From the NCBI RefSeq assembly GCF_020176715.1, contig NZ_JAIVMF010000001.1, positions 186,001 to 250,000 of the forward strand: a stretch of 64,000 bases of DNA. Direction: 5' to 3'. How positions within the stretch are numbered: position 1 is the first letter of the stretch; every line of letters begins with the position of its first letter. The DNA comes from Stappia stellulata. Lineage in GTDB: Bacteria; Pseudomonadota; Alphaproteobacteria; Rhizobiales; Stappiaceae. Below are positions 43,055 to 51,518 of the stretch, piece by piece. A model generated the notes under the pieces. It made no database searches, had not been told where the DNA came from, and saw only the letters and a list, made by a program, of their open reading frames with translations. The position numbers and the translations under genes were made by a program.

Positions 43055-44089
43055 CTAGCGACCGCCCGTCCCTGTCATTTCTAACTGACCCAGACCGGCG
43101 GCTTTGTCCAGTGTCGCCTCGCCAATCTCGGCAAGTGCCGTGTCCAGAACCTCGACGCCGGCGCCGGGACGAACCGCATCCACGGTCAACCGCCGCCGCC
43201 AGGCGCGTGCACCTGGAACGCCGTGATAAAGCCCGAGCATGTGGCGCAGGAGCTGGTTCACCCTCGCCCCCTCCTTGAGGCGCTCGAGAATGAAGGGCCG
43301 GAAGCGCTCGACGGCCTCGACCCGGCTCGCGACCGGGTCCGCCGTACCGTAAAAGCGGCTGTCGACGCCCGCCAGAAGCCAGGGATCGTGATAGGCGGCG
43401 CGCCCGAGCATGACCCCGTCGACATGCGGCAGGTGCGCGGACGCCTCCTCAAGCGAGCCGATGCCGCCGTTGATGCCGATGAAGAGATCGGGAAACCGGC
43501 GCTTCAAACGATACACGCGGTCATAGTCGAGCGGCGGGATGTCGCGGTTTTCCTTCGGCGACAACCCCTTGAGCCAGGCCTTGCGGGCATGCACCCAAAG
43601 GCCGTCGACTCCGCTGGCGACAACGGCGTCGGCCAGCGCATCGAGAGCGACCTCCGGGTCCTGATCGTCGACGCCGATCCGGCATTTCACCGTCACCGGG
43701 ATGCGCACCACCGCCTTCATCGCCGAAACGCATTCGGCAACCAGCTCCGGTTCGCGCATCAGGCAGGCGCCAAACCGTCCCGACTGGACGCGATCGGACG
43801 GGCAGCCGACATTGAGGTTGACCTCGTCATAGCCGAAGTCCTCGACGATGCGCGCGGCCTCGGCAAGCTGACCCGGATCTGACCCGCCGAGCTGGCAGGC
43901 AACCGGATGCTCCAGATCGCGAAACCCCAAAAGCCGCTGGCGATCTCCGTGCACGACCGCTGCCGAGGCAACCATCTCCGTGTAAAGCAACGCATGCCGC
44001 GAGAGCGTGCGGTGGAACGCCCGGCAATTGAGATCGGTCCACTCCATCATGGGCGCAACGGCAAATCTGGCGTATTGGCTCATCTGCAT
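43055..44089 (-). CDS. dusA: tRNA-dihydrouridine(20/20a) synthase DusA
   Basis: A 344-residue FMN enzyme that reduces uridines in the tRNA D-loop. Signatures: FAVAPMMEWTDLNCRAFHR at the N-terminus, DEVNLNVGCPSDRVQSG with GACLM holding the catalytic Cys region, VKCRIGVDDQD, WVHARKAWLKGLSPKENR and GVMLGRAAYHDPW. The length and these blocks fit DusA rather than DusB or DusC. It ends 51 bases before the TauE/SafE start on the same strand. Confidence 0.95.
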   Translation of the reverse strand: MQMSQYARFAVAPMMEWTDLNCRAFHRTLSRHALLYTEMVASAAVVHGDRQRLLGFRDLEHPVACQLGGSDPGQLAEAARIVEDFGYDEVNLNVGCPSDRVQSGRFGACLMREPELVAECVSAMKAVVRIPVTVKCRIGVDDQDPEVALDALADAVVASGVDGLWVHARKAWLKGLSPKENRDIPPLDYDRVYRLKRRFPDLFIGINGGIGSLEEASAHLPHVDGVMLGRAAYHDPWLLAGVDSRFYGTADPVASRVEAVERFRPFILERLKEGARVNQLLRHMLGLYHGVPGARAWRRRLTVDAVRPGAGVEVLDTALAEIGEATLDKAAGLGQLEMTGTGGR

Positions 44090-44126
44090 GTTTGCATGTC
44101 TTCAGACTGTTGGCGGCTGCGGTCAT

Positions 44127-44147
44127 GGGGAGGCGTGCGGCCTCCCC
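44127..44147. terminator. Hairpin upstream of dusA
   Basis: Perfect arms GGGGAGGC and GCCTCCCC with a 5-base loop, in the gap 44090-44237. It could terminate the SLC13 transcript coming from the right. No T-run is evident. Confidence 0.5.
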
Positions 44148-44237
44148 TTATGCAGCGTCCGCGACGCCGCATTTCAGATGGTCCGGCGCTTGCCTGCCTG
44201 GCGCTGTTGCAAAAAGGCGGGCATCGCGCTGGCACGG

Positions 44238-44357
44238 TCAAGGACCGGCCACTCTGCGGACGGCCTTCATATAGACGACTGTGCCGCGAAGGGAAACCGC
44301 CACGTCCTTGCAGGCGCAGGCGCGTGCCGGGGGAGCCACGGTGACCAAAGCGCTCAC
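44238..44357 (-). CDS. Possible 39-residue ORF overlapping SLC13 stop
   Basis: A GTG start overlaps the stop of the SLC13 permease gene (GTGA) and opens a 39-codon frame with ALVTVAPPARACACKDVAVS and a basic end. The overlap is the only support; no family or ribosome site is seen. It may be chance. Confidence 0.2.
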   Translation of the reverse strand: MSALVTVAPPARACACKDVAVSLRGTVVYMKAVRRVAGP

Positions 44358-46213
44358 AACGGCCAGAACACCAGCAAAAGCGGAATGCTGACAACCACGA
44401 CCAGGACTTCCAGCGGCAGGCCCATCCTCCAGTAGTCGCCGAAACGGAACCCTCCGGGACCCAGGATCAGGGTGTTGTTCTGGTGGCCGATCGGCGTCAG
44501 GAAGGCGCAGGAGGCCCCGATCGCGACCGCCATCAGGAAACTGTCGGGACTGACGCCCAATGTGGCGGCTATGCCGAGCGCAATCGGACAGAGCACGGCA
44601 GCGGTGGCCGCATTGTTCATCACATCCGACAAGAACATCGTCGTAATCAACACGACCACGAGCGCGGCAACGGGGTTGCCCTGGGCAATCGTGTCGACAA
44701 GGAACCGGGCGAGCAGGTCGGCTGCCCCCGTGCTCTGCATCGCGCCGGCAACCGGGATCAGCGCCGCGAGCAGGACGATCACCGGCCAGTCGATGGCGGT
44801 ATAGACCTGCTGCAACGGCACCGTGCGCAGCACCATGGAGGCCAGCACACCGAGCGCGAAGGCAACGGCGGCGGGCAGCACGCCGAGGGTCACCACGCCG
44901 ATCGCGGCCAGCATGATCGCGCCGGCGGTGATCGCCAGACGCTTGTCGGGAATGCGCAGCTCGCGCTCGCCGAGCGGCACGCAACCGGTCTCGTTGACGA
45001 ACCCCGTGACCGCATCCGCTGCGCCCTGCACCAGCAGCAGATCGCCGGACCTGAGCTTGACCGTGCGAAGCCGGGCGCGCGGCGGACGGCCTTCGCGCGC
45101 GACCGCCAGCAGGTTGAGCCCGTAGCGGGTGCGAAGAAAAAGATCGCTGGCCGACTGGCCGACGATCGTCGATCCGGGCAGGACGGCGAGTTCACGCAGC
45201 ACTATTTCATTGTTGCGATCGCGCTCCCGACGCTCGTCCTCGTCCGTCTCTCCGGGCTTAGAGCTGCCGTCTTCGTCGCCGGCCGTCTCGTCCCTGCCGG
45301 TAGCACCCTCTTTGTCCGCCTCGTCGTCGTGCCGCTCGAGCGAGATATCGAAAACGGACAGGGCCTCGGCCAGCGCATCGACATCGGCCTCGAGAACCAG
45401 AATGTCGTTCGCGCGGATATGGCGCCCGCCGTGGGGCGCGGTCAGGCGGACCTCGTTGCGCACCAGACCGACAACCTGCGCTTCGCTGTCCTCGATCTTG
45501 CGCTCGAAGGCGCGCAGGGTCATGCCGACCGCCTTGCTGCTTTCGGGAACATGCAGCTCCGTGAAGTAGGCCCCTGTTTCAAAGCCTTCCCCGGCTGCGG
45601 ACTTGCGCGACGGCACCAGCCGCCAGCCGATGACGGCGACGAAGAGGACGCCGGCCACCGCAACGGCAAGCCCCACGGGCGCGAAGTCGAAGATGGCGAA
45701 ATGCCCCGGCCCGACCTCGGCCCTGAAACCGGACACGATGAGGTTGGGCGGCGTGCCGATGAGCGTGGTCATGCCGCCGAGGATGGTGCCGAATGCCAGC
45801 GGCATGAGAACCTGACCGGGCGCCAGGTCGAGCCGGTCGGAGAGCTGCACCGCGATCGGCATCAGCAGCGCCATCGCCCCGACATTGTTCATGAAACCGG
45901 ACAGCGCCGCGCCGAGGCCCATCAGCGCCATCATGCTCGTCATCCGCCCGGCATTGCGCGGCAGCACGCTGCGCGCCAGCCAGTCCACCGCACCCGTGTT
46001 CTGAAGGCCGCGGCTGAGCACCAGCACGCTTGCCACCGTGATCACGGCCGGGTGCCCGAAGCCGGCGAAAGCGTCCTCGGCCGGGACCAGTCCGGCGACC
46101 ACGCAGGCCATCAGCGCGGCCAGCGCCACAACGTCGTGGCGATAGCGCCCCCAGAGGAAGAGGCCCATCGAGCCGGCGAGGATCAGGAAGATCAGCAGTT
46201 GAGGGGTCGTCAT
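44354..46213 (-). CDS. SLC13-family permease with two TrkA-C domains
   Basis: A 619-residue inner-membrane transporter. Residues 1-195 and about 395-619 form the two halves of the divalent anion:Na+ symporter fold, with NNVGAMALLMPIAVQ and NNAATAAVLCPIALG in matching places and TTLIGTPPNLIVSGF in the first half. Between them lie two TrkA-C (RCK C-terminal) domains, separated by a very acidic linker (about 40 residues, rich in D and E, near 285-325). The family carries sulfate, citrate or dicarboxylates; specificity is not evident. GAAGG lies eight bases before the ATG at 46213. Confidence 0.9.
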   Translation of the reverse strand: MTTPQLLIFLILAGSMGLFLWGRYRHDVVALAALMACVVAGLVPAEDAFAGFGHPAVITVASVLVLSRGLQNTGAVDWLARSVLPRNAGRMTSMMALMGLGAALSGFMNNVGAMALLMPIAVQLSDRLDLAPGQVLMPLAFGTILGGMTTLIGTPPNLIVSGFRAEVGPGHFAIFDFAPVGLAVAVAGVLFVAVIGWRLVPSRKSAAGEGFETGAYFTELHVPESSKAVGMTLRAFERKIEDSEAQVVGLVRNEVRLTAPHGGRHIRANDILVLEADVDALAEALSVFDISLERHDDEADKEGATGRDETAGDEDGSSKPGETDEDERRERDRNNEIVLRELAVLPGSTIVGQSASDLFLRTRYGLNLLAVAREGRPPRARLRTVKLRSGDLLLVQGAADAVTGFVNETGCVPLGERELRIPDKRLAITAGAIMLAAIGVVTLGVLPAAVAFALGVLASMVLRTVPLQQVYTAIDWPVIVLLAALIPVAGAMQSTGAADLLARFLVDTIAQGNPVAALVVVLITTMFLSDVMNNAATAAVLCPIALGIAATLGVSPDSFLMAVAIGASCAFLTPIGHQNNTLILGPGGFRFGDYWRMGLPLEVLVVVVSIPLLLVFWPL

Positions 46214-46426
46214 CAAAACGGCCTTCGAAGCTTCGCCGCCGGCGGTGGCGCTTGAACGAAAAACGGCGGTCGCCCGGAAAAGGTTCCCTTGTGCGCTCGT
46301 CACCCGCCGACCGAACCGCCTCCGTCCGCACGCCGGCGTGTTGGTGGCTTAGGCGTGACTGTTTATCGGGCCCGCGGCGCGCGCGCGATCAGATTCTGAG
46401 CAGGCGCCCCCTCACCCGCGCAACCG

Positions 46427-47116
46427 TCAAACCGCCTGGAGCGTGAAATCCGGCGAGCCCGCCCAGGTGAGCGTCCAGCTCGCGCCGGGACGCACGTTCT
46501 GGATGATCCCGGGATCGAAGGCGACGAAACACCGGCCGCCCTTGTGCCGGACAGACGGATAGACGAGGCCCCGGTGCCCGTGCCGGCGCAGATCGGCGGC
46601 CAGCGCCTGCCCGGCCGGATAGCCCACCAAGGGATCGGGATCGAGGGCCGGATGCTCCAGTCCATGGAGATCGGGGAAATCACCAATGAAATCCGCGAGC
46701 AGTTCGACGTAGCGGGCCTCGTCCTGATACCGGCCGATAAACCCGAGTTCGCGCGTGCGGTGAAAGCCGACTTCCTGCACGCTCGTCAAAAGGTCCCAGG
46801 AACAATACCATGCGCCGCGCTCGCCGCCGTTGAAGCGGTTGCCGTCGGCCCGGGTGTAGGTGAAGGCCGCGTTGATGTGGCTTTCGCCATAAAGACCGAG
46901 ATCGTGCGCGCGGCGGGCGAAGGCCAGTTCCCGACGGTCGAGCGCGGGGCTGCCCTCCCGTTCCGCGATCAAGCGCGCGCTGGTTTCGCCTTCCAGCTCC
47001 GCCAGGATCGCCGCTTCCTCGTCGGTATCGACCAGCCCGCGCAGCACCGGAGGCTTGTGGTGGGTTTCGGAGATCAACCGGACCAATGCGCGATCGTTGA
47101 GAGACGTGATCTTCAC
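46427..47116 (-). CDS. RES-domain toxin, NAD+ phosphorylase family
   Basis: A 229-residue protein with the RES fold. RES toxins break down NAD+ and stop growth. The Arg-Glu-Ser pattern is visible: ALVRLIS near the N-terminus, then RFNGGERGAWYCS with a following TSVQEVGFHR, and GLVYPSVRHKGGRCFVAF near the end. The ATG overlaps the antitoxin stop (ATGA), so toxin synthesis depends on translation of the antitoxin. It is a complete gene with no frameshift, so the pair is probably functional. Confidence 0.9.
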   Translation of the reverse strand: MKITSLNDRALVRLISETHHKPPVLRGLVDTDEEAAILAELEGETSARLIAEREGSPALDRRELAFARRAHDLGLYGESHINAAFTYTRADGNRFNGGERGAWYCSWDLLTSVQEVGFHRTRELGFIGRYQDEARYVELLADFIGDFPDLHGLEHPALDPDPLVGYPAGQALAADLRRHGHRGLVYPSVRHKGGRCFVAFDPGIIQNVRPGASWTLTWAGSPDFTLQAV

Positions 47117-47502
47117 ACGCCACCCCGCAGCGCATCAACATAGGTGCGCACGCGCAGGATCTTGGGCAGCCCGCCGGCAATCATTGCATCGACGGGACGT
47201 CGGCCATCGAACTCGGGTCCGGCGTTCGCAAGCTTGACCCAGTCGCGCGAAATCGGCTCGCTGAAATAGAGCTCCAGCGACTTGTACAGACCGACAAGCG
47301 CCCCCAGACGCAGCATCTGGTCGCGCGTCAGGTCGCCTGCATAATCGGGCTTCTTCGCACGCTTCCAGGTGGAATCGGACATGTCGGCCAAAGCCGCCGC
47401 CTCGCGCAAGGTCAACGACCACGCATCGGCGATCCGGGAAAACGCCTTGAGCGCCACGGCCTGCCTGTCGGGCGCCGCACGCTCCATCACGAGACTTTCC
47501 AT
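47113..47502 (-). CDS. Xre/MbcA/ParS-type antitoxin (DUF2384)
   Basis: A 129-residue protein. The N-terminal half is an Xre-like helix-turn-helix (WSLTLREAAALADMSDSTWK), and the C-terminal half is the DUF2384 domain that blocks the RES toxin (LVGLYKSLELYF, FDGRRPVDAMIAGGLPKILR). The ATG at 47502 has AGGAG eight bases upstream. It precedes the toxin gene with a four-base overlap. An inverted repeat just upstream is its likely operator, giving autoregulation. Confidence 0.9.
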   Translation of the reverse strand: MESLVMERAAPDRQAVALKAFSRIADAWSLTLREAAALADMSDSTWKRAKKPDYAGDLTRDQMLRLGALVGLYKSLELYFSEPISRDWVKLANAGPEFDGRRPVDAMIAGGLPKILRVRTYVDALRGGV

Positions 47503-47533
47503 TCGGCAAACTCCTGAGACCACCTCAAGATAC

Positions 47534-47567
47534 GGTCATATGATCTGAAAATCAAGCTCATATGACC
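47534..47567. promoter_or_regulatory. Inverted-repeat operator upstream of antitoxin gene
   Basis: Perfect 10-bp arms GGTCATATGA and TCATATGACC with a 14-base spacer, centred about 48 bases upstream of the antitoxin start. Each arm contains the small palindrome TCATATGA, so two dimers could bind 24 bases (about two helical turns) apart. Binding by the Xre-type antitoxin is inferred. Confidence 0.7.
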
Positions 47568-47645
47568 CACACCCGACGACAGGGTCGCAATCGGCCCGAA
47601 AACCGCCGGGATCGTCTCGATGCAATGTCCGGGAGAGCCCTATCC

Positions 47646-48167
47646 CTAGGCCGCTGTCGCCTTCACCTGCGCAGCGGGGACAATCCAGTTGGCAAGATCC
47701 TCCAGATTCGGCGCAAGCTCGACTGCAAGCCCCCCGGAGAATTGCACAAATGCCTCGGCGTTCAGACGATTGAGGCCGACCAACACCGGAATGTCGGCCG
47801 AAAGCGCCTCGGCGATGGCGGTTCGAAACCCGCGTCCCTCCGCCTCGTGCTTGCCGAACTTGTTGACGATCAGGCAGTCCGCACCCTCGGCGAGCCGGGC
47901 CTCGACAAGTCCGACAGCCCGTTCCAGCGCGGCCGGATCGAGCCGGCACCCCCTCGCCTCACGCCCCAGGCTTTTCGAGATGCGGATCGATGGACCGTCG
48001 GGCAGGACCTGGACATCCATGTCGCAGGGTCCGGCGTCGTCGCGCTCTGCGTTGATCTGCACCACGCCGGTCGCACGGATCCCGTGCTGCAACAGACGAC
48101 GCGAAAGACCGTGGAGCAGCAGGTCGGTATCGCCGCGCCCGGCGGCCATCGTATAGGCAATCTTCAT
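47646..48167 (-). CDS. DUF2478 family protein in nitrate reductase operon
   Basis: A 173-residue soluble protein. It opens with IAYTMAAGRGDTDLLLHGLS, a P-loop-like region typical of DUF2478, a family linked to molybdenum use and possibly to nucleotide triphosphatases of the THEP1 type. A Walker B-like stretch is DCLIVNKFGKHEAEGRGF. GAGGAG lies seven bases before the ATG at 48167. It is 11 bases after the moeA stop, the last gene of the nar operon. Confidence 0.8.
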   Translation of the reverse strand: MKIAYTMAAGRGDTDLLLHGLSRRLLQHGIRATGVVQINAERDDAGPCDMDVQVLPDGPSIRISKSLGREARGCRLDPAALERAVGLVEARLAEGADCLIVNKFGKHEAEGRGFRTAIAEALSADIPVLVGLNRLNAEAFVQFSGGLAVELAPNLEDLANWIVPAAQVKATAA

Positions 48168-48178
48168 GGTGCATCTCC

Positions 48179-49459
48179 TCACACGCCGGCAAACGGCTGG
48201 AATTCGACCAATGCGCCCTCCGGCAGCACGTCCGTTTCGGCCGGCAGGAACATCAGGCCATGCGCCGTCGGCAAGCCGCCGACACGCGCGGAATGGGTGG
48301 CATTCTGGAAAGTCACGACCTCGCGCCCCAAGGCGTCGAACCCGACAATCGTCACCGGCCGGATCTCGCATCTCCCTGCCTTGCGGCGAATGCCATGGGC
48401 GGTCACGACGTGGCGCCGGCGGGGGCCGGAGACGGATTGACCGCAAAGCCGCCGCAGCACTGCCGTCCCGAAGAGTTGCCAGGTGACGAAGGCCGCAAGC
48501 GGATTGCCCGGCAGGCCAAGCCAGAGGGCGGAACCGAGACGACCGAACGCCACCGGCTTTCCGGGCTTGATGGCGACGCCGGCAAAGCGGATATCGGCCT
48601 CAAGCTCACCAAGGGCCGCGCGGACATGATCCTCCTCGCCAACCGAGAGGCCGCCGGAGGTCACGACAAGATCCGCGACACCGGCCATCCTGGCCAGCTG
48701 CAGCTTGAGACCGTCGCGACAGTCGGCGGAATGCTCCACGGCAACAAGCTCGACGGATGGACGTGCCAACTCGGCGCACAGCATCGGGGTATTGGTGTCC
48801 CAGATCTGCGCCGCCGAGCGCGTCGCGCCCGCCGTTCGGATCTCGTCCCCGGTGACCAGCAGCGCGACGCGGATCCGCCTGCGCACCCGGACGTCGCCGG
48901 CGCCCGCCGCTGCGCAAGCGGCAATTTCGCGGGGTCCAAGCGTATGGCCGGCGTCGACCACCGTTTCACCCGCCGCCATCTCGCTGCCCACGCGGCGGAT
49001 GTTCGCGCCGATGTCGGGCCGCCGGTCGATGCGAACCCGGTTCGCGAGACGCTGCACCTGCTCCTGCATGACGACCGTATCCGCCCCTTCGGGCACGGGC
49101 GCGCCGGTGAAGATCCGGGCCGCTGCGCCGGTTGCGAGGGGCCGGCCCGCGTTTTGTCCCGCCGGAACGCGCGCCGACACGGCGAACGTCCAGGGTCCGT
49201 CTCCGGCCAAACCGGCCGCTTCAATCGCATAGCCGTCCATTGCCGCATTGTCGAACGGCGGCATCGCCGCTTGGGCGAAAACCGGCTCGCCCAGGGTACG
49301 GCCGAAGGCCTCGCCAAGAACAAGGCGCTCCGTCTCTCCGACCGGCGCTGTGACCTCCGAGATCCGGCGCAGCGCCTCATCGAGACTGATGAGGGAGCTG
49401 GTGTGTTCCGGCGCGTCGCATCCGCAACCGTCCGGCATGTGCTTGAGCAGGACCGTCAT
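48179..49459 (-). CDS. moeA: Molybdopterin molybdotransferase MoeA (copy 2, nar operon)
   Basis: A 426-residue MoeA paralogue. Signatures are PPFDNAAMDGYAIEAAG, ARIFTGAPVPEGADTVVMQE, LLVTGDEIRTAG, TSGGLSVGEEDHV and WLGLPGNPLAAFV. The N-terminus has an extra Cys-rich bit (HMPDGCGCDAPE) that copy 1 lacks. Its ATG overlaps the carbonic anhydrase stop (ATGA). The sequence is well separated from copy 1 (25466-26752), so this is an old paralogue or a gene acquired with the nar operon, probably dedicated to nitrate reductase cofactor. Confidence 0.93.
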   Translation of the reverse strand: MTVLLKHMPDGCGCDAPEHTSSLISLDEALRRISEVTAPVGETERLVLGEAFGRTLGEPVFAQAAMPPFDNAAMDGYAIEAAGLAGDGPWTFAVSARVPAGQNAGRPLATGAAARIFTGAPVPEGADTVVMQEQVQRLANRVRIDRRPDIGANIRRVGSEMAAGETVVDAGHTLGPREIAACAAAGAGDVRVRRRIRVALLVTGDEIRTAGATRSAAQIWDTNTPMLCAELARPSVELVAVEHSADCRDGLKLQLARMAGVADLVVTSGGLSVGEEDHVRAALGELEADIRFAGVAIKPGKPVAFGRLGSALWLGLPGNPLAAFVTWQLFGTAVLRRLCGQSVSGPRRRHVVTAHGIRRKAGRCEIRPVTIVGFDALGREVVTFQNATHSARVGGLPTAHGLMFLPAETDVLPEGALVEFQPFAGV

Positions 49460-50073
49460 TCCACCGTCTCCTTCAGGAAATGTCCGGGTCCGACCGTGCA
49501 ATCGAGATCGCGCAATCGGCCGTCCTTCAGTCCGTAGATCAGGCCGTGGATGCGCAGGTTCGTGCGACGTCGCCACGCCTTCTGGATGATCGGGGTTTCG
49601 GCGACCCGTCGAACGCCCTCGATCACGTTCAGTTCGGCCAGCCGGTCGCGCCGCGCGTCGATGTCCGCGCATTTGGCGAGATCCAGTGCATATGCGCGCG
49701 CAAGACGGCGAACCGGCTCCAGCCAGTGGTCGGCCAACCCGTGCGGCATGTCCTCGGTCGCCGCCTTCACGCCGCCGCATCCGTAGTGCCCGCAAACGAT
49801 GATCTCGCGCACCTTCAACGCATCGACGGCGAATTCCAGCGCCGACAGGAGGTTCATGTCGGAGGAATGAACGACATTCGCCACATTGCGGTGGACGAAG
49901 ACCTCGCCCGGATCGAGCCCGGCGACGACATTTGCCGGCACCCGGCTGTCGGAACAGCCGATCCAGAAGAATTCCGGCGTTTGCTGGGACGCAAGCCGCA
50001 GGAAATACCCCGGGTCCTCCGCCTTGCGCGCCTGCGACCAGACGCTGTTTCGCTCCAGCAGATCAGCCAGCAT
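49456..50073 (-). CDS. Beta-class carbonic anhydrase
   Basis: A 205-residue zinc enzyme that interconverts CO2 and bicarbonate. Zinc ligands and active-site residues are in WIGCSDSRVPAN (Cys, Asp-Arg pair) and VCGHYGCGGV (His, Cys). VHRNVANVVHSSDMN is the usual middle block. The ATG at 50073 has GGAG seven bases upstream and overlaps the end of the hemerythrin gene by 11 bases. It lies inside the nitrate reductase operon and overlaps moeA. Confidence 0.93.
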   Translation of the reverse strand: MLADLLERNSVWSQARKAEDPGYFLRLASQQTPEFFWIGCSDSRVPANVVAGLDPGEVFVHRNVANVVHSSDMNLLSALEFAVDALKVREIIVCGHYGCGGVKAATEDMPHGLADHWLEPVRRLARAYALDLAKCADIDARRDRLAELNVIEGVRRVAETPIIQKAWRRRTNLRIHGLIYGLKDGRLRDLDCTVGPGHFLKETVE

Positions 50074-50635
50074 GTGTCGTCTCCGTCGGTCGGCCAAGCC
50101 CGCGGCGCTGTCTCATCCGCAAGGAAAGGGTGTGCAGGTCGCTGTCGGTCAGGCGCAGTCTTGCAAACGGGAGGATGATCGCGTTCTCGAAGATCAGATG
50201 GTTCCTGGTGTGGCCGACATAAGCGACCACACGCTCGCGCTCGTCCGGCGACAGGCCGTCCCCGCCGCGCTCCAGCCGCGCGAGCGCGGCTTCGACGGGC
50301 GGCGTCTGCGCATCGCTGCGCCGGTGGTCGCCGACAAGTCGGTCGATGGCCTTCCCGATCTCGTCCGGCGGTTCACACCGGCGCCTGAGCAGCGGAAACA
50401 GATCCTGTTCCTCGTCTTCCAGGTGAAGGGGAAGTTCGTCCCTCAAGAAACCAAGAACATGGGTCACCTCAAACGACCGCGGCACATCGGCAGTGGCGAT
50501 CCTTTCGAGCATGGCGCAGATCTCCCGTTCACGCAGATGGTCCTCGTGGAAAAAGGCCAGCGGATCACTCAACAGCTCCGGATCGGTTGGCCGCAGACAA
50601 TCGCTCCGCCGCCCGGTGTCTGCATGGCTGCGCAT
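50063..50635 (-). CDS. Hemerythrin-like (HHE) protein in nar operon
   Basis: A 190-residue cytoplasmic protein with a four-helix hemerythrin HHE fold. Iron ligands are likely in FFHEDHLRERE, LPLHLEDEEQDLFPLL, LVGDHRRSD and VGHTRNHLIFENAIILPFA. Such proteins bind a di-iron site that senses or scavenges O2 or NO. GGAAAGGAGG lies before the ATG at 50635. It sits between the PPIase and carbonic anhydrase genes, so it may guard nitrate respiration against NO, but that is inference. Confidence 0.85.
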   Translation of the reverse strand: MRSHADTGRRSDCLRPTDPELLSDPLAFFHEDHLREREICAMLERIATADVPRSFEVTHVLGFLRDELPLHLEDEEQDLFPLLRRRCEPPDEIGKAIDRLVGDHRRSDAQTPPVEAALARLERGGDGLSPDERERVVAYVGHTRNHLIFENAIILPFARLRLTDSDLHTLSLRMRQRRGLGRPTETTHAG

Positions 50636-50652
50636 CGGCCCCTCCTTTCCCG

Positions 50653-51513
50653 CTAGGCCGGGCGCAGGTCGCACCCGGTGATTTCGGCGGACGCGACCAG
50701 AACGTTGACGAAGGCGCGGGCTTCTCGCGCCCAGGCGGCCTTCTCCATCGCCGCCGATATCTTGTCGCGCACCGCCTCGAACGGCAGCGTGGCCCCCGGT
50801 GCGACCGCATCCATGCGGATGACGTGCCAGCCGTGGCGCGTCGCAACCGGCTCGGGCGTGATATCGCCCTCCGACAGCCGGCGCAGCGCGGCCTCGAACT
50901 CCGGCACCGTATCGCCGGGACCGAGCTGGCCTAGCGCCCCGCTCGAGCCCCTGGAACCGCAATCGCTGTGGTTCGCCGCCAGCCGGGAGAACCCGGCCGG
51001 GTCGGCGAGCGCCTGCCGTGTCAGATCGAGCGCCCTCGCTTTGGCCGCTTCGGCCTGCGCTGTATCGGCGTGATCGCAGGCGACGAGGATGTGCGAGACC
51101 TCCCAAAGCGGCGGCGCGCGGAACCGTTCGGGGGCGCGCGCCCATTCGGCGCGGATCTCCGCGTCTGTCGGAGCCTCGATCTCGACGGCGATTTCCAGAA
51201 GCGCGCGGATGAGCGCTTCCTCTTCGGTCTCGAACCGGCCGGGCCCGACCTCTTCCGGCTCCGCGTCGAGCCCGCGACGCCGCGCGTCCTCAAGCAGGAG
51301 CGTGCGCAAGACGACGGCATTTGCCGCCTTCTTCCATGCCAGGCCGGGCTTGCCCCGGGGCGCCTCGTGGTTTTGCGCTTCGGCGGCGATGGTCCGGCTG
51401 TCGATCACCTGCCCGTTGACGCTGACCGTGGTTTCGATCGCCGACGGCGCCGTGGCCTCGCCGGCGACCGTTTGTCCGTTGACGGAAAAGACGGTTCTTG
51501 GATTGGCACTCAT
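50653..51513 (-). CDS. Peptidylprolyl isomerase, PpiC/parvulin (NifM-like), nar operon
   Basis: A 286-residue protein. The C-terminal half is a parvulin domain (WEVSHILVACDHADTAQAE, DCGSRGSSGALGQLGPGDTV and GWHVIRMDAVAPG). The N-terminal half is a helical region with no signal peptide, so it acts in the cytoplasm, as in the NifM-like PPIases encoded after narI in other nitrate respirers. It presumably helps nitrate reductase fold. The ATG at 51513 is used here; a GTG at 51522 overlaps the narI stop (GTGA) and could also serve. Confidence 0.88.
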   Translation of the reverse strand: MSANPRTVFSVNGQTVAGEATAPSAIETTVSVNGQVIDSRTIAAEAQNHEAPRGKPGLAWKKAANAVVLRTLLLEDARRRGLDAEPEEVGPGRFETEEEALIRALLEIAVEIEAPTDAEIRAEWARAPERFRAPPLWEVSHILVACDHADTAQAEAAKARALDLTRQALADPAGFSRLAANHSDCGSRGSSGALGQLGPGDTVPEFEAALRRLSEGDITPEPVATRHGWHVIRMDAVAPGATLPFEAVRDKISAAMEKAAWAREARAFVNVLVASAEITGCDLRPA

Positions 51514-51518
51514 GGTTG

